Of a stretch of 64,000 nt of DNA, positions 42,931-51,676 are shown one piece after another. The notes beneath the pieces are model-generated. The model was not told where the DNA came from, ran no database searches, and saw only the letters and a program-made list of their open reading frames with translations. Positions within the stretch are counted from its first letter, which is position 1; the number at the start of each line of letters is the position of its first letter. Origin of the DNA: Streptomyces violascens (GTDB lineage: Bacteria > Actinomycetota > Actinomycetes > Streptomycetales > Streptomycetaceae); NCBI RefSeq assembly GCF_014649955.1, contig NZ_BMUA01000020.1:81164-145163 (forward strand), read 5' to 3'. A program made the translations under genes and the position numbers.

Positions 42931-43806
42931 ATGCTGAAGCGGCTCAACCAGGCCATGGACCACATCGAGGACCGGCTCGACGGGGAGATCGACACGGGCG
43001 AACTCGCCCGCATCGCGATGACGTCGGAGTACCACTTCCGGCGACTGTTCTCCGCGCTCGCCGGAATGCCGCTGTCGGAGTACGTGCGGCGCAGACGGCT
43101 GACCGTCGCCGGCGCCGAGGTGCTCGCCGGGCAGCGCACGCTGCTCGATGTGGCGGTGCGGTACGGCTACACGTCGGGGGAGGCGTTCGCGCGGGCGTTC
43201 CGTGCCGTGCACGGCGTCGGCCCGGGCGAGGCCCGCCGCACCGGCGCGGCCCTGCGGTCCCAGCCCCGGATGTCCTTCCGTCTCGTCGTCGAAGGGAGCA
43301 CCAGCATGCGGTACCGGGTTGTGGAGAAGGAAGCGTTCCATTTGGTGGGGCGGAAGGCGCGGGTTCCGCTCGTGCACGAGGGAGTGAACCCGGCCATCGC
43401 CGAGTTCATCCGGAGCATCGGGCAGGAGACGGCGCTGCGCATCCACCGCCTGTCCGACCAGGAGCCCGAGGGCATCGTCTCGGCCTGCGACGACCTCGAC
43501 CCCAGCCGGGCCGAGGGCACCGAACTCGACTACTGGCACGCCGCGTTGACCCGTGCGGCGCCGCCCGAGGACCTCGACTCGCTGCTCGTGCCCGCCGGCA
43601 CCTGGGCGGTCTTCGAGAGCACCGGCCCGTTCCCGGAGGCGCTCCAGCACCTGTGGCGGGACGTGTTCACCGAGTGGTTCCCGTCGAACCCGTACCAGAG
43701 CCGCCCGGGCCCGGAGATCCTGCGCACCCGGCCGACGGAGACCGGCGACATGACGGACGCGGTCCTGTGGATCCCGATCGAGCGGACCGAACCCGGCAAC
43801 CGGTAA
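42931..43806 (+). CDS. AraC-type regulator with GyrI-like effector domain
   Basis: A 291-residue protein. Residues 1-105 are an AraC/XylS two-helix-turn-helix domain at the N-terminus (Leu-Ala-Arg-Ile-Ala-Met-Thr-Ser-Glu-Tyr-His-Phe-Arg-Arg-Leu-Phe; Gly-Tyr-Thr-Ser-Gly-Glu-Ala-Phe-Ala-Arg-Ala-Phe). Residues 130-290 are a GyrI-like/SOUL-type ligand pocket (Ala-Gly-Thr-Trp-Ala-Val-Phe-Glu-Ser, Asp-Ala-Val-Leu-Trp-Ile-Pro-Ile). This is the Rob/BmrR-like layout, a drug- or ligand-responsive activator. GGGGGCCGGG just before ATG 42931 may be the ribosome site. Confidence 0.9.
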   Translation: MLKRLNQAMDHIEDRLDGEIDTGELARIAMTSEYHFRRLFSALAGMPLSEYVRRRRLTVAGAEVLAGQRTLLDVAVRYGYTSGEAFARAFRAVHGVGPGEARRTGAALRSQPRMSFRLVVEGSTSMRYRVVEKEAFHLVGRKARVPLVHEGVNPAIAEFIRSIGQETALRIHRLSDQEPEGIVSACDDLDPSRAEGTELDYWHAALTRAAPPEDLDSLLVPAGTWAVFESTGPFPEALQHLWRDVFTEWFPSNPYQSRPGPEILRTRPTETGDMTDAVLWIPIERTEPGNR

Positions 43807-43821
43807 ACGGTACGGACGGGC

Positions 43822-44529
43822 TCAGCGGCTCGCGCCGAGGCGGCGCTTCGGCTTGGGCTCGGCCGCCTCGCTCCGCGCCCACAGGGAGCGGACGTGGCCG
43901 AGGTGACGGGTCATGCACTTCTCGGCGGCGCGGGCGTCACCGGCCAGCATGAGGTCGAGGAGTTCGACGTGCTCCTCGGCGGAGGGGATCAGCTCGTCGC
44001 GCTGGTCGAGGGCGGTCAGACCGTACAGGCGGGAACGCTTGCGCAGGTCGCCGACGGTCTCGACCAGGCGCTCGTTGCCGCCCAGGGCGAGCAGCGAGAG
44101 GTGGAACTGGCGGTCGGCCTCCAGGTAGCCGATGAGGTCGTGGTCGCGGGCGGCCCGCACGATCTCCTCGGCGACCGGCCGCAGCGCTTCGAGGTCGGCG
44201 CGGTCGGCGGTGCGGGTGATCCGGCCGACCATGGGGACCTCGATCAGTGCGCGGATCTCGGTGTACTGGTCGAGGTCGCGCTCGTTGACCTCGGTGACCC
44301 GGAAGCCCTTGTTGCGGACGGGCTCCACCAGCCCCTCTCGCGCGAGGTCGAGCATGGCCTCGCGCACGGGGGTCGCGGAGATCCCGAAGTCCTCGGCGAG
44401 GCCGGGCGCGGAGTAGACCTGGCCGGGGCGGAGCTCGCCGGAGATCAGCGCGGCACGCAGCGCGTGGGCGACCTGGTCGCGCAGGCGCTCGGTGGTGGTG
44501 ATGACCTTGCTCTGCTTCAGGTGACCCAT
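43822..44529 (-). CDS. GntR-family (FCD) transcriptional regulator
   Basis: About 235 residues from ATG 44529, which has GAGGAAC at 5-11 nt; the frame reaches 44574. The N-terminal winged helix reads Leu-Arg-Ala-Ala-Leu-Ile-Ser-Gly-Glu-Leu-Arg-Pro-Gly-Gln and Ala-Thr-Pro-Val-Arg-Glu-Ala-Met. The FCD domain has Asp/His residues for metal and ligand binding (Phe-His-Leu-Ser-Leu-Leu, Glu-Glu-His-Val-Glu-Leu-Leu-Asp, Cys-Met-Thr-Arg-His-Leu). It is the last gene after the flavin/iron-sulfur dehydrogenase genes on the same strand and probably controls them and the divergent transporter. Confidence 0.9.
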   Translation of the reverse strand: MGHLKQSKVITTTERLRDQVAHALRAALISGELRPGQVYSAPGLAEDFGISATPVREAMLDLAREGLVEPVRNKGFRVTEVNERDLDQYTEIRALIEVPMVGRITRTADRADLEALRPVAEEIVRAARDHDLIGYLEADRQFHLSLLALGGNERLVETVGDLRKRSRLYGLTALDQRDELIPSAEEHVELLDLMLAGDARAAEKCMTRHLGHVRSLWARSEAAEPKPKRRLGASR

Positions 44530-44570
44530 GCGCTGTTCCTCCGTACCGAGCGGAGACCCAGAGTACAATG

Positions 44571-44590
44571 TCACGTTACTTTTACGGGTC
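44571..44590. promoter_or_regulatory. Candidate GntR operator, copy 1 (before gntR)
   Basis: TCACGTTACT followed by TTTACGGGTC, in the gap upstream of gntR. The same two blocks, with a 2-bp insertion, recur at 47885-47906 before the transporter operon. Confidence 0.55.
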
Positions 44591-44650
44591 CGTCCTCCCT
44601 CTCCTACGGGGCGGCGCCGCGCGCTACGGGGCGGCGCCCCGCACCCCGCT

Positions 44651-46270
44651 TCACCCCCGGTGGGTTTCGGGGAGGGGCGGGGTGGGGGGAAGGGCTGCCA
44701 GCACCCCCAGGGGGACCGGGGTCGTGAACGGGCGGCGTTCCGACGGGGGTTCGGGATCGCCCGACAGGCAGGACACCGCCGCCCCGCACGTGCGGCCCTG
44801 GCACCACCCCATCCCCGCCCGGGTCAGCAGTTTGACCGTACGGGCGTCCCGGGCGCCGTAGTCCTGGACCGCCTCCCGGACGCGGCCCGCGCTCACCTCC
44901 TCGCACCGGCACACCTCCGTGTCGTCGGAGAGCCAGCCGGTCCAGCCGGGCCCCGGCGCGTGCGTGGTGGCCATGGCTTCGGCGAAGGTACGCAGTCTGG
45001 TGCGGCGGGACTTCAACTGCCGCACGCGCCCGCCCGGGCCGGGGTTCCTTCCGAGCCGGGCCGCGACAGCCCGCGCCGCCAACTCCCCCTCAGTTCGGGC
45101 CAGTTGAGCGCCCCCGATACCGCCCGGCTCGCCCGCCGCCCAGAGTCCGCGTACCGAGGTTTCCTGGCGGGCGTCCAGAACCAGCGCGCGGGCGCCGTCC
45201 GGGGTGCGGCGGGTGGCGCAGCCGAGGGTGGTGGCCAGTTCGATCCCGGGGATCAGGCCGTGGCCGACGGCCAGCGCGTCGCAGGCGATCCTGCGTCCCG
45301 TACCCGGCAGCGGCCGCCACTGCTCGTCCAGCCGCGCGACGGTGACCGCCTCCACGCGTTCGGCCCCGTGCACCTCGGTCACCGCACTGCGGGTGCGCAA
45401 CGCGACCCGGTGACGCAGGAGTACCGCGCCATGCGTCACGGCCTCGGCCAGCTTGTGCGGGTTGGCGGCGAGCGCGCGGGGACGGCGGGCGTACCCCAGA
45501 TATCCGGACGCCTCGATCACAGCAGGAACCTCCGCGCCGGCCTCGGCGAGCGAAGACGCGACGGCAAGCAGCAGCGGCCCGCTCCCCGCGACGACCACCC
45601 GCTTCCCGGGCAGCACGAGCCCGCCCTTGAGCATGGCCTGCGCCCCGCCGGCCCCGACGACCCCGGGCAAGGTCCAACCAGGAAAGGGGAGTTGACGTTC
45701 ATAGGCCCCGGTGGCGAGCAACACGGCCCGCGCCCGAACCCGTACGGGCCGCTCCTCCCCGCCATCGGCCCCGGTCACGGCATGCACGGCCCACTCGGCA
45801 CCGCCCTCGACTCGCTCGACGGTCCAGACGTGATGCCCGGCGAGGTGAGCAACTCCGCTCGCCTCGAGCCGCCTGCGCAGGTCCGCGAACGCTTCCCAGT
45901 CGTGGTGCAGCCGCTCGGGGTGCGTGGCGCGCAGAGCGGCCGCGGGCTGCCGGTAGAACTGCCCGCCGATCCGGTCGGAGAGGTCCAACAGAGCGACACG
46001 CAACCCGAGTTCGGCCCCCGTAACGGCCCCGGCGAGCCCGGCGGGCCCGGCTCCGACGACAGCGAGGTCGTACGGTTCATCCCCGTCCGCCGGGCGCACT
46101 TCGGCCCCCGAGGGATCACTCTGTGCCTCCGCCGCGGAGCCGAGACGGTCAGGACGGCCGGGAACGACCTGAGCCCCGTTGCCGACATCGCCCACCGGGC
46201 CGGCGCCGTCCCCACCACACCCCGCGGGGGCGTTGTCGAACCCCGCCGACTCAGACGCCAAGTCCCGCAT
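44651..46270 (-). CDS. FAD-dependent dehydrogenase, large subunit with [2Fe-2S] BFD-like domain
   Basis: About 539 residues from ATG 46270, where AGGAAGG sits 8 nt upstream; the frame is open to 46300. After a variable lead, an FAD motif Val-Val-Gly-Ala-Gly-Pro-Ala-Gly appears, with a second nucleotide site Val-Ala-Gly-Ser-Gly-Pro-Leu. The C-terminus has Cys-Arg-Cys-Glu-Glu-Val and Gly-Met-Gly-Trp-Cys-Gln-Gly-Arg-Thr-Cys-Gly, a BFD-like iron-sulfur site. With the two neighbouring genes this is the subunit set of D-hydroxyproline dehydrogenase or octopine/nopaline oxidase. These systems oxidise an imino acid or opine and pass electrons to the respiratory chain. Confidence 0.85.
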   Translation of the reverse strand: MRDLASESAGFDNAPAGCGGDGAGPVGDVGNGAQVVPGRPDRLGSAAEAQSDPSGAEVRPADGDEPYDLAVVGAGPAGLAGAVTGAELGLRVALLDLSDRIGGQFYRQPAAALRATHPERLHHDWEAFADLRRRLEASGVAHLAGHHVWTVERVEGGAEWAVHAVTGADGGEERPVRVRARAVLLATGAYERQLPFPGWTLPGVVGAGGAQAMLKGGLVLPGKRVVVAGSGPLLLAVASSLAEAGAEVPAVIEASGYLGYARRPRALAANPHKLAEAVTHGAVLLRHRVALRTRSAVTEVHGAERVEAVTVARLDEQWRPLPGTGRRIACDALAVGHGLIPGIELATTLGCATRRTPDGARALVLDARQETSVRGLWAAGEPGGIGGAQLARTEGELAARAVAARLGRNPGPGGRVRQLKSRRTRLRTFAEAMATTHAPGPGWTGWLSDDTEVCRCEEVSAGRVREAVQDYGARDARTVKLLTRAGMGWCQGRTCGAAVSCLSGDPEPPSERRPFTTPVPLGVLAALPPTPPLPETHRG

Positions 46271-46565
46271 GCCCATGCCCTTCCTGCGTCGTGACCGCAT
46301 CCCCCGCCCCCGCCGGCACCAGACAGGCCCGCCGATTGGGCACCCCGTTGATCACCGCGAGGCACTCGTAACACTGGCCGATGCCGCAGAACGCCCCGCG
46401 AGGCCGGCCGCCTTCCCGGGTCGTCCGCCAGGACAGGATGCCCGCCGCCCACAGCGCGGCCGCGACGGACTGGCCCGGCAGCGCCGTCACCGGGCGGCCG
46501 TCCAGCGTGATCTCGAAGGCCGGGTCCGGCCGCGCCCCGGCCAGCTCCCTGGGGGTTCGGGCCAC
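46251..46565 (-). CDS. Small (2Fe-2S)-binding subunit of the amino-acid/opine dehydrogenase
   Basis: About 104 residues if it starts at GTG 46565, where AGGAGG stands exactly 6 nt upstream; ATG 46583 is the alternative. The ferredoxin-like Cys pattern is Phe-Cys-Gly-Ile-Gly-Gln-Cys-Tyr-Glu-Cys followed by a distant Arg-Ala-Cys. This is the gamma subunit type (HcnA/SoxA-N like) that joins the two flavoproteins. Overlaps the large-subunit gene by about 20 bp. Confidence 0.87.
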   Translation of the reverse strand: MARTPRELAGARPDPAFEITLDGRPVTALPGQSVAAALWAAGILSWRTTREGGRPRGAFCGIGQCYECLAVINGVPNRRACLVPAGAGDAVTTQEGHGHAGLGV

Positions 46566-46619
46566 CACGGCCCTCCTTTCCATGCGTCCAAGCGTGCACG
46601 TATCCAAGCGTCCAGGCGA

Positions 46620-47774
46620 TTAACGGCTTCCCCCGGGCTCGAACCGTGCCGGGTCGAACGGCCCTATATCCAAAGGTGGTTGAGTGCCCGTCAGTACGTC
46701 CGCGATGATCCGCCCCGTCGCCGGGGCAAGCCCGATCCCCGCCCCCTCGTGCCCGCACGCGTGCAGGAGCCCCGGCACCCGCGCGTCGGCCCCGATCGCC
46801 GGAAGGTGGTCCGGCAGATACGGGCGGAAGCCCGCGTACGTGCGCATCGTCCGGACGCCCGCCAGCACGGGGAAGAGCTCGGTCGCCCCGGTCGCCAGGC
46901 GGCGCACGGCCTCGACGGAGAGCGTGCGGTCGAAGCCGACGCGCTCGCGGCTCGCACCGATCAGGACCGGGCCCGCCCGGGTGCCCTCGATCACCAGCGA
47001 GGTCTGGAGCGCGGCCGAGCCGCTGGCCACATCGGCGATGTAGTCCGCGCCGTACACCTTGTGCCGCACCACGCGCGGCAGCGGCTCGGTGACCAGGACG
47101 AAGCCGCGCCGGGGCAGCACGGGCAGCAACACCCCGGCCAGGCGGGCGAATTCGCCGCCCCAGGCACCGGCCGCGTTCACCACGTGCGGGGCGTACAGCG
47201 CGCCGGAGGCGGTCCGCACCCCCCGCACCGCGCCGCCCGGCCCGGTGAGCAGGCCGGCGACCTCCTCGCCGGGCCCGAGCCGGACCTCGGCGCCCGAGGC
47301 GCGCAGCAGGTGGGCGGCGGCGAGGGCGGGCATGACCTGAGCGTCCTGGGGATAGTGGAAGCCCCCCGCGAGACCCGGCGCCAGGTGCGGCTCCAGGTCG
47401 GGCAGCCGGTCGGCCGCCACTTCGCGTACGGTCACGCCCGCCTTCTCCTGGCCCGCCGCGAAGGTGCGCAGCGCGGCCATGCCGGGCTCGTCACGGGCGA
47501 CGACGAGACCCCCCTTGGGCTCGTACTCCACCCCGCGCGGCAGCAGCTCGGCGAGCTCCTGCCACAACTTGCACGAGAACAGGGCGAGTTCGAGCTCGGG
47601 TCCGGGTTCCTTGTCGGAGACGAGGAGGTTGCCCTCGCCCGATCCCGTGGTGCCGCCCGCCACCGGGCCCCGGTCGAGCACGGTGACGCTCAGACCGGCC
47701 CGGGCCGCGTAGTAGGCGCAGGCGGCCCCCACGACCCCCGCCCCGACGACGATGACGTCCGAGGCGCTTCTCAT
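46620..47774 (-). CDS. FAD-dependent oxidoreductase, DAO-type subunit
   Basis: About 384 residues from ATG 47774 (the frame reaches 47798). Begins Asp-Val-Ile-Val-Val-Gly-Ala-Gly-Val-Val-Gly, the FAD site of the D-amino-acid oxidase/sarcosine-oxidase-beta family; Thr-Thr-Gly-Ser-Gly-Glu-Gly-Asn follows and the C-terminus has Gly-His-Glu-Gly-Ala-Gly-Ile-Gly-Leu-Ala-Pro. This should be the catalytic subunit that oxidises the C-N bond of the substrate. First gene of the minus-strand operon, facing the ABC transporter across a 221-bp control region. Confidence 0.87.
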   Translation of the reverse strand: MRSASDVIVVGAGVVGAACAYYAARAGLSVTVLDRGPVAGGTTGSGEGNLLVSDKEPGPELELALFSCKLWQELAELLPRGVEYEPKGGLVVARDEPGMAALRTFAAGQEKAGVTVREVAADRLPDLEPHLAPGLAGGFHYPQDAQVMPALAAAHLLRASGAEVRLGPGEEVAGLLTGPGGAVRGVRTASGALYAPHVVNAAGAWGGEFARLAGVLLPVLPRRGFVLVTEPLPRVVRHKVYGADYIADVASGSAALQTSLVIEGTRAGPVLIGASRERVGFDRTLSVEAVRRLATGATELFPVLAGVRTMRTYAGFRPYLPDHLPAIGADARVPGLLHACGHEGAGIGLAPATGRIIADVLTGTQPPLDIGPFDPARFEPGGSR

Positions 47775-47884
47775 GGAGCTCGCAGATCCCGTGGGCACCT
47801 CGGTAATATTTCACATGGCACTGCGCCTGCCAAGAACTCGCCCGGATCCGATAAAAGACTTCCCGACACCTTGTCAGTGCAATT

Positions 47885-47906
47885 TCACATTACTATGTTA
47901 CGGGTC
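47885..47906. promoter_or_regulatory. Candidate GntR operator/promoter, copy 2 (divergent control region)
   Basis: TCACATTACT, then AT, then GTTACGGGTC, in the AT-rich middle of the gap 47775-47995 between the dehydrogenase operon and the ABC transporter. It matches the site before gntR. TACTAT inside could also be a -10 element. Confidence 0.55.
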
Positions 47907-47995
47907 ACATTCCAGCCGCCAGCCACCTCGGGCCGACCGGCTGTCCGACCGTCCGGCCGACCGGCTGTTCCGACCCGTTCACGGAGTGACCACTG

Positions 47996-49744
47996 ATGAA
48001 CAAGCGCACCTGCACCGCCCTCGCCGTCTCCCTCGCGGCGACGCTCACCCTCGGCGCCGCCGGCTGTTCCGGGGGGAAGCACACGGGCGCGGGCGAGGAA
48101 GGCGGCAAGAACCCGGCCGTCGCGAACGTGGGCAAGGTCGTCGGCGGCACCCCGGTCAAGGGCGGCACCCTCACCGTCCTGTCCAACCAGGACTTCACCC
48201 ACCTCGACCCCGCCCGCAACTGGGTCATGAGCGACATGGACTTCGGCACCCGGCTGCTCTACCGCACCCTGGTGACCTACAAGGCGGTCCCGGGCACAGG
48301 CGGCGGCGAGCTGACGCCCGACCTCGCCACCGACCTCGGCACCTCCTCCAACGGGGCCAGGACCTGGACGTTCCATCTCAAACAGGGCCTCACCTACGAG
48401 GACGGCTCGCCGATCACCGCGCAGGACGTCAAGTACAACGTCGAGCGGTCCTTCTCGCCCGACCTGCCCGGCGGCGCCGACTACGCGGCCCGCTACCTCA
48501 CCGGCGCCGAGGGCTACCAGGGCCCCGCCCAGGGCAAGCACCTCGACTCCATCAGGACCCCGGACGACCACACCATCGTCTTCGAACTCCGCAAGCCCTT
48601 CGCCGAGTTTCCCAACGCCACCGTCATGCCGACCTTCGCGCCCGTGCCCAAGGCGCAGGACAACGGGCCCAAGTACGACAACAGACCCTTCTCCTCGGGC
48701 CCGTACAAGGTCGAGTCGTACCAGCGGAACAAGCAGCTCACCCTCGTCCGCAACACCCACTGGGACCCCGCCACCGACCAGGTCCGCAAGGCCTACCCGG
48801 ACCGCATCGTCGTGACGATGGGGCTCAAGGCCACCCAGATCGACGACCGCCTCATCGCCAGCCAGGGCGCCGACGCCTCCGCCGTCTCCTGGGGTGCGCT
48901 GCGCCCCGAGAGCGCGTCGAAGGTCCTGCCGAACGCTTCCGTGCGCTCGCGCCTCCTCGCCGAGTCCACCAACTGCACCGACATGGTCCAGATGAACACC
49001 GGGCGCGCCCCGTTCACCGATGTGAAGGTGCGTCAGGCGGTGATGTACGCGCTCGACAAGGACGCGGTGCTCACCTCCTCCGGCGGCCCCGCGTTCAACG
49101 ATCTGTCCACCGCGTACATGCCGGCCACCCTCTTCGACGGCAAGCAGCCCGACACCCTCAAGATCCCCACCACCGGTGACGTGGCGAAGGCCAAGGAACT
49201 CCTCAAGGAGGCGGGCAAGCCGGGCGGGTTCGAGACCAAGATGACCGTCTCCACCGGCGACAAGGGCCGCGCCGAGGCCATCCAGGAGTCGCTCGCGAAG
49301 GCCGGGATCAAGGTCACCATCGAGACCGTCGACCCGTCCGCGTTCTACGCCACCATCGGCGACACCAAGAACCGCACCGACGTCGTGTACACGGGCTGGT
49401 GCCCGGACTACCCGTCGGGCTCCACGTTCCTGCCGTTCGTCTTCGACGGCCGCTACATCAAGGACAAGGGCAACCAGGGCAACCAGTCGCTCTTCCGCGA
49501 CGACGCGACCATGAAGCGGGTCGACGAGATCTCGGCGATGACCGACGCCAAGGCCGCCTCCCGGGCCTGGCAGCAGCTCGACGGCGAGATCCTCGCCAAG
49601 GCCCCCACCGTCCCCGTCCTGGTGCGGCGCTGGCCGCTGGTGCTCGGCACCAACATCGCGGGCGGCTACGGCCAGACGTCCTTCGGCGGCCAGCTCGACT
49701 ACGCCACCGTCGGGCTCAAGAACCCCGCCCAGAGCGGGAACTGA
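47996..49744 (+). CDS. Peptide/opine ABC transporter substrate-binding lipoprotein
   Basis: A 582-residue SBP_bac_5 protein. It has a signal peptide with a lipobox ending Ala-Ala-Gly-Cys (Cys near residue 23). The body shows Asp-Leu-Ala-Thr-Asp-Leu, Thr-Trp-Thr-Phe-His-Leu-Lys-Gln-Gly-Leu-Thr-Tyr-Glu-Asp-Gly and Val-Arg-Gln-Ala-Val-Met-Tyr-Ala-Leu-Asp, typical of DppA/OppA. Being divergent from the dehydrogenase genes, it may capture hydroxyproline-containing peptides or an opine (inference). Confidence 0.92.
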   Translation: MNKRTCTALAVSLAATLTLGAAGCSGGKHTGAGEEGGKNPAVANVGKVVGGTPVKGGTLTVLSNQDFTHLDPARNWVMSDMDFGTRLLYRTLVTYKAVPGTGGGELTPDLATDLGTSSNGARTWTFHLKQGLTYEDGSPITAQDVKYNVERSFSPDLPGGADYAARYLTGAEGYQGPAQGKHLDSIRTPDDHTIVFELRKPFAEFPNATVMPTFAPVPKAQDNGPKYDNRPFSSGPYKVESYQRNKQLTLVRNTHWDPATDQVRKAYPDRIVVTMGLKATQIDDRLIASQGADASAVSWGALRPESASKVLPNASVRSRLLAESTNCTDMVQMNTGRAPFTDVKVRQAVMYALDKDAVLTSSGGPAFNDLSTAYMPATLFDGKQPDTLKIPTTGDVAKAKELLKEAGKPGGFETKMTVSTGDKGRAEAIQESLAKAGIKVTIETVDPSAFYATIGDTKNRTDVVYTGWCPDYPSGSTFLPFVFDGRYIKDKGNQGNQSLFRDDATMKRVDEISAMTDAKAASRAWQQLDGEILAKAPTVPVLVRRWPLVLGTNIAGGYGQTSFGGQLDYATVGLKNPAQSGN

Positions 49745-49757
49745 GGCCCGTCCGACC

Positions 49758-50693
49758 ATGACCACCACTCTGGTGAAACCGCCGGCACCGGTGGCCGGCC
49801 GCGGGCCCTGGCAGCTCGCCCGCGCGGAACTGCGCCGCCGCACCTCCGTGAAGATCTCCCTCGCCGTCGTCGTGCTCTTCCTGCTCATGGCGGCCGGCGC
49901 CCCGCTGCTCGGCGCGCTCGGCGGCTGGTCGCCCGACGCGTTCGACAAGACCGCCATCGACCCCTACCTCGGCGGCCAGCCGCTCGGCCCGCTCGGCGGG
50001 ATCTCGGCCGACCACTGGCTCGGCGTCGAACCCGTCACCGGCCGCGACCTGTTCGCCCGCGTCGTGTACGGAGCCCAGGTCTCCCTGCTCATCGCCCTGA
50101 CCGCCACCGCGATCGTGGTGGTCGCGGGCACGGCCGCCGGGATCGCGGCCGGCTACTTCGGCGGGCGCACCGACACGGTCCTGTCCCGCCTGATGGACCT
50201 CACCATGTCCTTCCCGTCCCTCATCTTCATGATCGCGATGATGTCGGTCGCCAAGGACGTCAACCGCATCCTGCTGATGACCGCCGTGATCGGGCTGTTC
50301 GGCTGGCCCGGCATCGCCCGCGTCGTACGCGGCCAGACGCTCTCGCTCAAGCACCGCGAGTACGTGGACGCGGCCCGTGTCGGCGGCTCGGGCCCCTGGC
50401 GCATCCTGACCCGCGACATCCTGCCCGGGGTCGCCGGGCCCGTCATCGCGTACACCACGCTCGTCGTCCCCGGCATGATCGCCACCGAGGCCGCGCTCAG
50501 CTACCTCGGCGTCGGCGTGCGCCCGCCCACCCCGTCCTGGGGCCAGATGATCGCCGAGAGCGTCTCGTTCTACGACACCGACCCGATGTACTTCATCATC
50601 CCGAGCACCTGCCTCTTCCTCACCGTGCTCGCCTTCACGCTGCTCGGCGACGCCCTGCGCGACGTCCTCGACCCGAGGGGCAGCCGCACATGA
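49758..50693 (+). CDS. ABC transporter permease, DppC/OppC type
   Basis: A 311-residue permease with a cytoplasmic N-terminus, six membrane segments and the EAA motif region Val-Asp-Ala-Ala-Arg-Val-Gly-Gly-Ser-Gly-Pro-Trp-Arg-Ile-Leu. Starts 13 bp after the binding-protein stop. Its own stop overlaps the next permease start (ATGA). Confidence 0.92.
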   Translation: MTTTLVKPPAPVAGRGPWQLARAELRRRTSVKISLAVVVLFLLMAAGAPLLGALGGWSPDAFDKTAIDPYLGGQPLGPLGGISADHWLGVEPVTGRDLFARVVYGAQVSLLIALTATAIVVVAGTAAGIAAGYFGGRTDTVLSRLMDLTMSFPSLIFMIAMMSVAKDVNRILLMTAVIGLFGWPGIARVVRGQTLSLKHREYVDAARVGGSGPWRILTRDILPGVAGPVIAYTTLVVPGMIATEAALSYLGVGVRPPTPSWGQMIAESVSFYDTDPMYFIIPSTCLFLTVLAFTLLGDALRDVLDPRGSRT

Positions 50694-51676
50694 CCCGCTA
50701 CCTCGCCCGCCGGATCCTCGGCGTGATCGGCGTGCTCATCGCGATCGCCGCCGTCACCTTCACCATCTTCTACGTCCTGCCCTCCGACCCGGCGGCGGCC
50801 GCCTGCGGCAAGTCGTGCAGCGCCGAGCGCCTGGAGGCGATCCGCGCGCACATGGGCCTGGACCAGCCGCTGTGGCGCCAGTTCTGGGACTTCGCCTCCG
50901 GGATCTTCACCGGCCGCACCATGGGCACCGGCCAGTACGCGCTGCACTGCGGCTTCCCGTGCCTCGGCTACTCGTACGAGAACAGCGAGTCCGTCTGGTC
51001 GCTCCTCATGGACCGCCTCCCGGTCTCCGCCTCCCTGGCCCTGGGTGCGGCCGTGCTCTGGCTCCTGCTCGGCCTGTCCGCGGGGGTCGCGGCGGCCCTG
51101 CGCAAGGACACCTTCACCGACCGCGCCCTGATGGTCGGCGCGGTCGCCGCCGCCTCCATGCCGGTCTACTTCACCTCGGTGATGCTGATCTACGGCCTGA
51201 TCCGGGTGGCGGGCCTGCTCCCCTACCCCCAGTACGTGTCCCTCGCCTCCGACCCCGTGCACTGGGCGTCCAACCTGCTGCTCCCCTGGATCGCGCTGGC
51301 CATCCTGTACGCCGCCATGTACGCCCGCCAGAGCCGCAGTTCGATGATCGAGACCATGGCGGAGCCGTACATCCGCACCGCCCGCGCCAAGGGCCTGCCG
51401 CGCCGCACGGTCGTCGTCAAACACGGCCTGCGCTCCGCGATGACCCCGATCCTGACCCTCTTCGGCATGGACCTGGGCGGGCTGCTCGCGGGCGCGGTCA
51501 TCACTGAGTCCATCTTCGGCCTGCCCGGCATCGGCCGGCTCTTCTACGGCGCCCTGTCCACCGGCGACCAGCCCGTCATCCTCGGCGTGACGCTGCTCGC
51601 CGCGACCTTCATCGTCGTCGCCAACCTGGCCGTCGACCTTCTGTACGCGGTAGTAGACCCGCGAGTGAGGCTCTGA
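50690..51676 (+). CDS. ABC transporter permease, DppB/OppB type
   Basis: A 328-residue permease with the DppB N-terminus (Tyr-Leu-Ala-Arg-Arg-Ile-Leu) and a long first extracellular loop containing four Cys, two in Ala-Cys-Gly-Lys-Ser-Cys and two in His-Cys-Gly-Phe-Pro-Cys. The EAA loop reads Tyr-Ile-Arg-Thr-Ala-Arg-Ala-Lys-Gly-Leu. The extra Cys pairs in the loop are unusual and could form disulfides outside the cell. The stop shares one base with the next start (TGATG). Confidence 0.92.
   Translation: MTRYLARRILGVIGVLIAIAAVTFTIFYVLPSDPAAAACGKSCSAERLEAIRAHMGLDQPLWRQFWDFASGIFTGRTMGTGQYALHCGFPCLGYSYENSESVWSLLMDRLPVSASLALGAAVLWLLLGLSAGVAAALRKDTFTDRALMVGAVAAASMPVYFTSVMLIYGLIRVAGLLPYPQYVSLASDPVHWASNLLLPWIALAILYAAMYARQSRSSMIETMAEPYIRTARAKGLPRRTVVVKHGLRSAMTPILTLFGMDLGGLLAGAVITESIFGLPGIGRLFYGALSTGDQPVILGVTLLAATFIVVANLAVDLLYAVVDPRVRL

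Noticed and set aside
47885..49957. A 690-codon minus-strand frame opposite the substrate-binding protein
   Set aside because: Shadow frame: the plus strand has a lipobox and SBP_bac_5 motifs, and this one has none.
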